Notes under the pieces: generated by a model | Database searches by the model: none | The model's input: the letters and a program-made list of their open reading frames with translations, nothing else | Told to the model about the DNA's origin: nothing | Position numbers and translations under genes: made by a program | In this document: piece by piece, positions 6,885-13,321 of the stretch | Numbering within the stretch: position 1 is the stretch's first letter | Layout: every line of letters begins with the position of its first letter | NCBI GenBank assembly: GCA_015655075.1 | Contig: JAATFT010000025.1 | Location: 1-64,000, forward strand | Reading direction: 5' to 3' | DNA from: Clostridiales bacterium | Lineage (GTDB): Bacteria; Bacillota; Clostridia; Lachnospirales; Lachnospiraceae | Length of the DNA stretch: 64,000 nucleotides

Positions 6885-8014
6885 TGGTATACCTCCTCTG
6901 TATCTAAGTATTGCTGGCCTAAGGTAGTTACAAGGCTGCTTTTGGTAATTAATCCGAGGAGAATTTTATCCTTATCCAATACGGGAATGTTCGTAACGTG
7001 GTTTTCCTCCACTGTTTTTAGTACCTCTATTATATTATTCTGGGGTGATACACTAAGAAAATCAGTGGTCATAATGCTACCGACTTCCTGGGTATAATCC
7101 GACTTAGGCTGTATCTGCTTGGCGTATATAACACCTAAAAGGCGGTTGGTTGCATTTTCAATAACCATAAGACTGTCGACTTTAGAAGAACGCATTTTTT
7201 CCATACAGTGAAACAGGGTCATATTTTTCTGACAGGTGACCGGAGAACTTATCATGATATCTTCCGCTTTAATATATTCGGGAGATGTCCATATCCGGTT
7301 TTTTCCTACAAATTCGGAGACGAAATCATTACATGGATTTTTCAGGATATTTTCCGGAGTATCATACTGAAGGATCTCACCATTCTGCATAATGCAGATC
7401 ATATCCGCTATTTTAATCGCTTCGTCCATATCATGGGTTACAAATACAATTGTTTTTTTCAGCTGGGACTGAAGATTTACCAGTTCGTCCTGCAGGCCGT
7501 TCCTGGTCATGGGATCCAGGGCTGAAAAAGGTTCATCCATTAATATAATCTCGGGATCTGTTGCAAAAGCTCTGGCAACCCCTACTCTTTGCTGCTGTCC
7601 GCCGCTAAGTTCAACAGGATATCTATTTAAATATTCTTCCGGCTTTAACCCCACCATTTCCATGAGTTCATAGGTCCGCTTTTGGATTACGGCAGGATTT
7701 CTTTTCTCGGCTTTCGGAATAATTTCAATATTATCTTTGACTGTCATATGGGGAAACAGACCGGTTTGCTGGATTACATAACCCATCCTGCGGCGAAGCT
7801 CAATGACATCTTTTGCTTCAATATCCTCACCATTAATAAGTATTTTTCCTGAAGAAGGTTTGAGCAGCCGGTTTATCATCTTTAGGGTGGTGGTTTTCCC
7901 GCAGCCGCTTTCCCCGATAAAGGTCACGAGATGTCCCTTTGTTATTTTTATATTTATGTTTCTTAAAACATTTTTATCCTTAAAGTTTTTGGATACATTT
8001 TCAAATTGAATCAC
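6881..8014 (-). CDS. Betaine-type ABC transporter ATP-binding protein with CBS domains
   Basis: 377 residues. ABC ATPase with Walker A GESGCGKTTTLKMINRL, signature LSGGQQQRVGVARAFA, Walker B EIILMDEPFSALDPMTR and switch His in FVTHDMDEAIKIADMI. Two CBS repeats follow (about residues 255-375: SSPVTCQKNMTLFHCMEKMR; IMTTDFLSVSPQNNIIEVLK), as in OpuCA/OpuAA-type ATPases, where they sense ionic strength or bind c-di-AMP. The start is GTG at 8014 with AGGAGG 7 nt upstream. It is the first gene of a two-gene operon driven by the promoter at 8091-8119. Confidence 0.92.
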   Translation of the reverse strand: MIQFENVSKNFKDKNVLRNINIKITKGHLVTFIGESGCGKTTTLKMINRLLKPSSGKILINGEDIEAKDVIELRRRMGYVIQQTGLFPHMTVKDNIEIIPKAEKRNPAVIQKRTYELMEMVGLKPEEYLNRYPVELSGGQQQRVGVARAFATDPEIILMDEPFSALDPMTRNGLQDELVNLQSQLKKTIVFVTHDMDEAIKIADMICIMQNGEILQYDTPENILKNPCNDFVSEFVGKNRIWTSPEYIKAEDIMISSPVTCQKNMTLFHCMEKMRSSKVDSLMVIENATNRLLGVIYAKQIQPKSDYTQEVGSIMTTDFLSVSPQNNIIEVLKTVEENHVTNIPVLDKDKILLGLITKSSLVTTLGQQYLDTEEVYQ

Positions 8015-8044
8015 TATCCTGCCTCCTTGTCGATTTTTGATTAA

Positions 8045-8112
8045 AGTAATAACTTCTGATTAACTGTAAGTTGTTACTAGAAACAATTCAATTATATACA
8101 TAAGTTGTTACT
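8045..8112. promoter_or_regulatory. Two abutting 34-bp bipartite operators, probable BusR sites
   Basis: Site 1: AGTAAT (8045-8050), 22 bp, GTTACT (8073-8078). Site 2: AGAAAC (8079-8084), 22 bp, GTTACT (8107-8112). The right half-sites are identical over 12 bp (TAAGTTGTTACT at 8067-8078 and 8101-8112); the left half of site 1 is the inverted form with one mismatch over 11 bp. Site 2 covers the -10 box and the inner part of the -35/-10 spacer; site 1 lies just downstream of the start point. A 22-bp separated bipartite motif is what structural work on Streptococcus BusR describes. Confidence 0.7.
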
Positions 8113-8119
8113 TTGTCAA
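8091..8119 (-). promoter_or_regulatory. Consensus SigA promoter of the betaine transporter operon
   Basis: On the minus strand a perfect TTGACA (8119-8114), a 17-bp spacer and a perfect TATAAT (8096-8091). A promoter of this strength needs repression, and the two bipartite sites at 8045-8112 overlap it. Predicted start near 8084; leader about 70 nt to GTG 8014. Confidence 0.85.
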
Positions 8120-8126
8120 ATCTGGT

Positions 8127-8215
8127 AAAAAAATCCTTACATAAAAGGAAGATTAAACCGCTTGCTTCTGCTGGCAGGAAGCGGTTTACTTTTCATTTTG
8201 CGTAAGGATTTTTTT
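8127..8215 (-). terminator. Nested hairpin terminator of busR
   Basis: Outer arms of 14 bp, 8127-8140 (AAAAAAATCCTTAC) with 8202-8215, enclose an inner 10-bp stem TAAACCGCTT (8154-8163) with AAGCGGTTTA (8179-8188). Read on the minus strand, the outer stem ends in a run of seven T. It ends busR transcription just before the transporter promoter, so the repressor and transporter are separate units. Confidence 0.65.
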
Positions 8216-8266
8216 GTTTCTTGTTATAATATTATGGAAGCGGGCGGGAAGGAATTGATTTCTTAG

Positions 8267-8914
8267 TCAGCCAAGCTTTCTCTTTTTTTTCGGGTACATA
8301 AAAATTTGTACCCTTTGATAGCTGTTTTCATCACCGACAAAATACATTATGTCATGTTCCAAAAACACTGCGTAGGGACCCGGGGACATAATTAATGAAT
8401 CATTCCGTTTAATTGCTATAATTGTGGCGCTGGTATTATGCCAGAAATTAACCTCTTCAATGGTTTTATTCAGATATGGGGATTTCGAGGTAATCTCAAG
8501 TTCGGAAGGAATGAACGGGTTTATTGAACGAAAACGGTCGGTATAGTCTATAAGTTTTGTCAGGCATTGATTAAAATAATTGATTTCCTTGAATTGGCGG
8601 TCAACACTATCCATGATTTCTTTTTTCAGGTTGTTAATCGTCTGAATGTCGTTATACTGCCGCACAAATTTTAACGCATATTCATAAGATTTTATTACTA
8701 CGCCGCTCCCTTTTGTCGTATCCACGATATTGAGATCCGATAGAATACAAATAGCCCTTCTGGCTGTTTCAGAGGATACACCGTATTGGCTGGCAACCGA
8801 GGATCTGGCATATATTTTATCCCCGATATTATAATGTTTATCAACGATCTTTGATGCGATATCCATAGCAATCTGCTGGTATCTTGGGTTAGTGATTTGA
8901 GCTTTTTTTTCCAT
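8267..8914 (-). CDS. busR: BusR-type GntR/RCK_C repressor, probably c-di-AMP responsive
   Basis: 215 residues: GntR winged helix (about 1-75; YQQIAMDIASKIVDKHYNIG, then SSVASQYGVSSETARRAICI), a helical coiled-coil linker (about 80-140) and a C-terminal RCK_C/TrkA-C domain (KTIEEVNFWHNTSATIIAIK, then SLIMSPGPYAVFLEHDIMYF). This is the architecture of BusR from lactic acid bacteria and streptococci, which binds c-di-AMP in RCK_C and represses the busAB betaine transporter. ATG 8914 is chosen because AGGAG lies 6 nt upstream; an ORF start further out at 8986 has no such site. The neighbouring transporter and the 22-bp spaced operators support the assignment; ligand binding is inferred from the family. 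Confidence 0.85.
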   Translation of the reverse strand: MEKKAQITNPRYQQIAMDIASKIVDKHYNIGDKIYARSSVASQYGVSSETARRAICILSDLNIVDTTKGSGVVIKSYEYALKFVRQYNDIQTINNLKKEIMDSVDRQFKEINYFNQCLTKLIDYTDRFRSINPFIPSELEITSKSPYLNKTIEEVNFWHNTSATIIAIKRNDSLIMSPGPYAVFLEHDIMYFVGDENSYQRVQIFMYPKKKRKLG

Positions 8915-9112
8915 TTTATCTCCTGTCCGCGCAAGCTTAATAATTCGCTTTTCAAACAATGGTTCGCTTTGCAAACTATTGCGCATATTTTACTGTCCGT
9001 AAATTGGTTTATTGATAGTATTTAAATTTATTTTAATTATGGCGTTACTTTTGCCACTTTAAGTTTTCACATATCCGTTTAAACAATAAATCTTAATGTA
9101 CTTGATATTTAT

Positions 9113-9487
9113 TTATAGCCGGCTGCCGCATTTTGGACAATACAAAAAGCCGGGATCCGTTACAAATCCGCAATGAGGACATTTACGTGTTTCTGTATAG
9201 GGATTGCCGTTATTTACTAAATGCAAATCCAGCTCTGTCAGTGTGACCTGCTCGCCTTTTGAAATTTTCTTTCCAAGTGCATTGTCAATCGTATAAAAGG
9301 TTTGGCAGCAGGAAGCTTTTACATAATATTTTTTATTCCACTTTAAAACGGGAATAAAAAACAGGCTTAAATAGGTGTAAGTCAGAAATATTTCATACCT
9401 GCCGAATTGACTGCATCTGGAACATAACATGGTCTGTACAAAATCCAGCTTTTTCTGGGCGGAGGATATACCCATTATAAAAAACAT
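9113..9487 (-). CDS. Small zinc-ribbon protein
   Basis: 124 residues. Starts MFFIMGISSAQKKLDFVQTM, then a CSRCSQFGRYEIFLTYTYLS segment with a hydrophobic stretch (YLSLFFIPVLKW), and ends in a zinc ribbon CPHCGFVTDPGFLYCPKCGS. Proteins of this pattern (double zinc ribbon, weak membrane-association signal in the middle) are common and uncharacterised in Clostridia. The ATG at 9487 is preferred to GTG 9496 because the AGAGGT site overlaps the latter. It is a single gene whose leader holds the hairpin cluster at 9530-9685. No function can be assigned beyond zinc binding. Confidence 0.7.
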   Translation of the reverse strand: MFFIMGISSAQKKLDFVQTMLCSRCSQFGRYEIFLTYTYLSLFFIPVLKWNKKYYVKASCCQTFYTIDNALGKKISKGEQVTLTELDLHLVNNGNPYTETRKCPHCGFVTDPGFLYCPKCGSRL

Positions 9488-9529
9488 AGCATTCACCTCT
9501 TTATAATTGAAAGATGGTATTTTAACCTT

Positions 9530-9685
9530 ACAAGTAAATACTCCGTTTCTTAGTGAAACCTAAGCGGTGGGACTTACTTGTTTCAGCTGGAGTGTGGGCT
9601 CCGACGTAAATACCGGTATAGAAAGTAAATATCAGCTATGCTGGTATGGTTATGAGTAAGCAGCACAGCGGATTCGGAATATCCG
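9530..9685. other. Cluster of hairpins upstream of the zinc-ribbon gene
   Basis: Four dyads in about 155 bp: ACAAGTAA (9530-9537) with TTACTTGT (9574-9581) enclosing CTTAG/CTAAG; GGAG/CTCC at about 9590-9602; CAGC/GCTG at about 9632-9644; ATTCGG/CCGAAT at about 9672-9688. On the minus strand it directly precedes the ribosome-binding site of the zinc-ribbon gene. It could be a structured leader RNA or a worn right end of an IS200/IS605-type element; I could not match it to a named riboswitch. Confidence 0.35.
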
Positions 9686-9835
9686 AATTGACTTCCAAGA
9701 TAAGTATAACATAGAATACATTTTTTTTCTATATGGAAACAATATAACAATTATGGAATCGTATTTTTCAAACACGCTCTAGGAGGGCACAGGGAAGCAG
9801 GAGAAGCTATAATAGATACTTAAAAAGGAAATTAT

Positions 9836-9931
9836 TTGAAATTATTTGAGGAACTGCCGAAGGGTTTGACCTATCCTAAGATACAGCCGAAGAAATTTGA
9901 CAAGCCATATTTCGTGTTATATAATAAATGA
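9836..9931 (+). CDS. Very small ORF, doubtful
   Basis: TTG at 9836 with AAAAGG 7 nt upstream opens a 31-residue frame (MKLFEELPKGLTYPKIQPKK and onward) ending in TGA at 9929-9931. It has a reasonable start site but no recognisable family, and its composition could also fit a fragment of a lost gene. Listed only because the surrounding 500 bp otherwise hold no coding sequence. Confidence 0.2.
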   Translation: MKLFEELPKGLTYPKIQPKKFDKPYFVLYNK

Positions 9932-9961
9932 AGAAATATACCAGGTCAGAACAAGCAGTGG

Positions 9962-9988
9962 ATACGATACGTTTATATGGCATCGTAT
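9962..9988. promoter_or_regulatory. Short dyad upstream of murE
   Basis: ATACGAT (9962-9968) and ATCGTAT (9982-9988) form a 7-bp inverted repeat with a 13-bp centre. It may be an operator or chance; nothing identifies a binding protein. Confidence 0.2.
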
Positions 9989-10005
9989 TAATTGTCATAA
10001 ATAAT

Positions 10006-10038
10006 TCCCATCCAGAGTAATATTTTGGATGGGATTTT
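10006..10038 (+). terminator. Hairpin terminator ahead of murE
   Basis: TCCCATCCA (10006-10014) pairs with TGGATGGGA (10026-10034), followed by TTTT. It lies 58 nt before the murE start. Either it ends an upstream transcript or acts inside the murE leader; no gene on the plus strand ends nearby other than the doubtful ORF at 9836. Confidence 0.55.
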
Positions 10039-10095
10039 GTAATAAACAGTATAAATACTATGTATAAATACATAACAAAATATGGGAGGGTTCCT

Positions 10096-11577
10096 ATGAA
10101 TTTAAAGTGTATGCTTGAAAAAACAGAGTACTCATGTCTTCAGGGCAGGGTTGACAGGGAGGTTACGGCCTTAGTTTACGATTCCAGAAAAGTAACCGAA
10201 GGTTCTGTTTTTATATGTATATCCGGCGCGGTCAGGGATGGTCACGATTTTATCCCGGAAGTTGTTAAAAAGGGTGCTGTTGCAGTAGTTGTGGAAAAAG
10301 AGATTTTTGTACGGGAGAATATTACGGTAATTCGTGTCGCAGATTCCAGACTGGCTTTAGCCCGGATGTCGGCGGCTTATTTTGGTTACCCCGCCCTGAA
10401 ACTCAAGACAATCGGCATAACGGGGACAAAAGGGAAAACTACAACAACTTATATGGTCCGTTCCATTTTAGAGGGCGCCGGAATTAAGACAGGTTTAATC
10501 GGTACGATAGAAGCAATTATCGGAGATGAAGTAATATCGGCTGATAATACAACCCCGGAATCCTATGTTGTGCAGGAATATTTCCGTAAAATGGCGGATG
10601 CCGGATGTACCTGTGTGGTTATGGAGGTATCCTCCCAGGGCTTAAAGCTTTATCGTGTTGCAGGCTTTACTTTCGATTTCGGTATTTTTACCAATATTGA
10701 ACCGGATCATATCGGGCCCAATGAACACAGGGATTTTGAAGAATATATGGCCTGCAAAGGGTTATTATTTCAGAACTGTAAAATAGGCATTGCCAATATA
10801 GATGATGTCCATGTGTGGAAGGTGCTTGAGGGTCATACCTGTGAATTGGAAACCTACGGCTTATCAGAAAAAGCCGATTTACGTGCCGTTGATATAGATC
10901 TCCACAGTATGAAGGGAAGCCTGGGTGTCAAATACAGAGCGGAAGGTCTTATGAATTTTGATGTAAAGATGAACGTGCCGGGAAGATTCAGTGTCTATAA
11001 TTCCTTAACGGCGATTGCCATCTGCAGGCATTTTAACATTCCGGTTGGAATCATCCAAAAAGCTTTAAGTGTGGTTAAGGTAAAGGGCAGGGTGGAACCG
11101 GTAGCGGTATCGGATAAATTCACCGTAATGATTGATTACGCCCATAATGCCATGAGCCTTGAAAGTCTCCTCACCACTTTAAAGGAATATCAGCCGAAGC
11201 GGCTGGTCTGCTTATTCGGCTGCGGCGGCAACCGTTCCAAATTAAGAAGATATGAGATGGGCGAAATTTCCTCACGTTTAGCGGATCTTACCGTTGTTAC
11301 CTCGGATAACCCAAGAAATGAAGAACCACAGGATATCTTAAACGATATTATAACCGGTGTGAAAAAAGGATCCGGTAAGTATATTGCAATCATAGACCGG
11401 AAAGAAGCAATCCGGTACTGCATTCAAAATGCAAAAGAGGGCGACGTAATCGTTTTAGCGGGTAAAGGACATGAGGACTATCAGGAAATAAAAGGCGTAA
11501 AACATAAAATGGATGAAAGAGATTTAATCCGGGAGGTATTGTCAGAATTAAAAGGAGAAGGAATCAAAATTATATAG
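10096..11577 (+). CDS. murE: UDP-MurNAc-L-Ala-D-Glu:meso-diaminopimelate ligase
   Basis: 493 residues, Mur ligase fold in three domains. The ATP-binding loop is GITGTKGKTTTTYMV (about residues 112-126), followed by DNTTPES and MEVSSQGLKLYR. The C-terminal domain carries TSDNPRNEEP; the DNPR motif is the marker of enzymes that add meso-diaminopimelate rather than lysine, so the cell wall is predicted to be of the DAP type. Start ATG 10096 is preferred over ATG 10060 because GGGAGGG lies 6 nt upstream. It forms a pair with murF, separated from the main division cluster 18 kb away. Confidence 0.95.
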   Translation: MNLKCMLEKTEYSCLQGRVDREVTALVYDSRKVTEGSVFICISGAVRDGHDFIPEVVKKGAVAVVVEKEIFVRENITVIRVADSRLALARMSAAYFGYPALKLKTIGITGTKGKTTTTYMVRSILEGAGIKTGLIGTIEAIIGDEVISADNTTPESYVVQEYFRKMADAGCTCVVMEVSSQGLKLYRVAGFTFDFGIFTNIEPDHIGPNEHRDFEEYMACKGLLFQNCKIGIANIDDVHVWKVLEGHTCELETYGLSEKADLRAVDIDLHSMKGSLGVKYRAEGLMNFDVKMNVPGRFSVYNSLTAIAICRHFNIPVGIIQKALSVVKVKGRVEPVAVSDKFTVMIDYAHNAMSLESLLTTLKEYQPKRLVCLFGCGGNRSKLRRYEMGEISSRLADLTVVTSDNPRNEEPQDILNDIITGVKKGSGKYIAIIDRKEAIRYCIQNAKEGDVIVLAGKGHEDYQEIKGVKHKMDERDLIREVLSELKGEGIKII

Positions 11578-11637
11578 AATAGCGAGAAATAAAATTAAGT
11601 TGATATAAATCAGAAAGCAGGAGCTTAAGGAGATTAA

Positions 11638-13170
11638 ATGGAAGCGTTAAGAGCAAAAGAAATTGCAGAAGCAGTCGGCGGAATTATTTTATGCGGCGAT
11701 GAGAATATCCTGATAACCTCGGTTGGGACCAATTCTAAAAATATGGAAGCCGATTCCCTTTTTGTACCCATTGTCGGGGAAAGGGTGGATGCCCATGATT
11801 ATATAGAGGATGCCTTTTATAACGGTGCCGCAGCCTGCTTTACCGCCAGGGATGTGGCTATGAATAAGGATAAGGTATATATCAGAGTGGAGGATACCCT
11901 TAAGGCATTGCAGGCTTTGGGTTCATTCTACAGGAGTAAATTTCATATACCGGTAATCGGCATTACCGGCAGTGTGGGCAAAACCACAACCAAGGAAATG
12001 GTGGCGGCGGCCTTAAGTACTAAATATCATGTACTTAAAACGGAAGGAAACAAAAACAGCCAGGTGGGTCTGCCCCTTATGATGCTTTGCATGGACGCAG
12101 AGCATGAAATCGCAGTAATTGAGATGGGTATGAGCGAAGAAGGGGAAATGGCAAAACTGGCAAAGATAGCAAAGCCGGAAGCCGCCGTTATGACGAACAT
12201 CGGCGTATCTCATATTGCACAGTTAAAAACTAAGGAAAATATCCGCAAGGAAAAATTAAATATTATCAATTTTTTTAACAAAAATTCTCTTTTATTTATT
12301 AATGGAAATGATGCTCTGCTGAGTAAATTATATAAAACAGGTGAAGATGATAAAGACATTCTGGATATAGGTGAAAAAACCAGGCCTAAGTTCTTGGATG
12401 CAAAAATAATTGCATTTGGCACGGAGGATTTTTGTGATTACCGGGCGGAAAACATACAAACCGTGAATGGGGAAACCCATTTTATATTAAGGAAGAAACA
12501 AGGTGACAGGTTCTTTCCGGAACAAAGTAAATTACAAGCCCCAAACAGTTATTTAGAAGAAAGCAGGAGCGTCTTATCCGGTGACGGCGAGGAAATTGTA
12601 CTGAAGGTTTTAGGAATGCATCATGTATTTAATGCTTTGGCAGCACTGGCTGTTGCCGAACAATATCATATACCGGTAAGTGTTTCCAAAAAAGGTCTTA
12701 AGGATTATACTCCTATTGCGATGAGGGGCCAGATTAAAGAAAGCAACGGGATTAAAATAATTGACGATTCCTATAATGCCAGCCCTGATTCCATAAAAAG
12801 CGGGATACAGGTATTACTGGAGCTTGAGGGCATTAAAAGAAGGCTGGCCGTATTGGCGGATATGATGGAACTGGGAGAACTGTCCAGGCAGTGCCATTAT
12901 GATGTGGGCGCATATATTTCCCAACAAAAAATAGACGAAGTGATTACCATTGGAGAGGAAGCTTCTTATATTGCTAAAGCAATTACAGATACAATTGAGA
13001 AGGCGGTTCAGGATAAAAAGGTAAATATAACAACCCATTCTTTTATGAAAAACGAAGATGCCGCCCGTTATCTGCTGGCACATATAAAAGCAGGGGACGG
13101 TATCTTAGTAAAAGGCTCCAGAGGTATGAAAACGGATGAAATCGTTAAGGCAGTCATAGAGGGAAAGTAA
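11638..13170 (+). CDS. murF: UDP-MurNAc-tripeptide:D-Ala-D-Ala ligase
   Basis: 510 residues. Mur ligase ATP loop GITGSVGKTTTKEMV (about residues 107-121), EGNKNSQVGLPLMML and EMGMSEEGEM which are characteristic of MurF, then IDDSYNASPDSIKSGIQVL in the C-terminal domain. It joins the D-Ala-D-Ala dipeptide to the growing UDP-MurNAc peptide in the cytoplasm, completing the step after MurE. A segment of about 30 residues around 300-320 (FPEQSKLQAPNSYLEESRSV) looks like a loop insertion relative to typical MurF. AAGGAG precedes ATG 11638. It lies 60 nt after murE and is likely co-transcribed. Confidence 0.94.
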   Translation: MEALRAKEIAEAVGGIILCGDENILITSVGTNSKNMEADSLFVPIVGERVDAHDYIEDAFYNGAAACFTARDVAMNKDKVYIRVEDTLKALQALGSFYRSKFHIPVIGITGSVGKTTTKEMVAAALSTKYHVLKTEGNKNSQVGLPLMMLCMDAEHEIAVIEMGMSEEGEMAKLAKIAKPEAAVMTNIGVSHIAQLKTKENIRKEKLNIINFFNKNSLLFINGNDALLSKLYKTGEDDKDILDIGEKTRPKFLDAKIIAFGTEDFCDYRAENIQTVNGETHFILRKKQGDRFFPEQSKLQAPNSYLEESRSVLSGDGEEIVLKVLGMHHVFNALAALAVAEQYHIPVSVSKKGLKDYTPIAMRGQIKESNGIKIIDDSYNASPDSIKSGIQVLLELEGIKRRLAVLADMMELGELSRQCHYDVGAYISQQKIDEVITIGEEASYIAKAITDTIEKAVQDKKVNITTHSFMKNEDAARYLLAHIKAGDGILVKGSRGMKTDEIVKAVIEGK

Positions 13171-13187
13171 CAGACGTTTGAGTGACA

Positions 13188-13243
13188 GTTCATTTATAAA
13201 CAGCTTTGAGTCTCAACTATAAACAGCTTTGCAGTCTCAACAC
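13188..13243. repeat. Short imperfect tandem repeat next to the CRISPR-like repeat
   Basis: The string TATAAACAGCTTTGAGTCTC at about 13193-13212 recurs as TATAAACAGCTTTGCAGTCTC at about 13219-13239, both followed by AAC. The second copy ends next to the solitary CRISPR-like unit at 13244. It may be a worn leader or duplication at an insertion scar. Confidence 0.45.
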
Positions 13244-13275
13244 GTCGTTCTCCTCACGGAAACGTGGATTGAAAT
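13244..13275 (+). CRISPR. Solitary CRISPR-like repeat of type I-C form
   Basis: One 32-bp unit that starts GTCGTTCTCC, has the central TCACGGAAAC, and ends GTGGATTGAAAT. Length, the GTCG start, the internal dyad and the GTGGATTGAAAT end are those of subtype I-C repeats of Firmicutes (such as the Bacillus halodurans type). There is no second copy at spacer distance on either side and no cas gene in the window, so this is a relic or a solo unit, not an active array. Confidence 0.6.
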
Positions 13276-13321
13276 AAATAAATATTAAAACCAGAATGAA
13301 ATATAAAGGGGGTGATTTGGT

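Noticed and set aside
9016-9048. A BusR-type operator in front of busR itself (AGTATT ... GTTACT)
   Set aside because: The half-sites are 21 bp apart and the left one is poor; without the exact spacing it is no better than chance.
13244-13275. Functional CRISPR array
   Set aside because: Only one repeat unit is present and no cas gene lies in the window.
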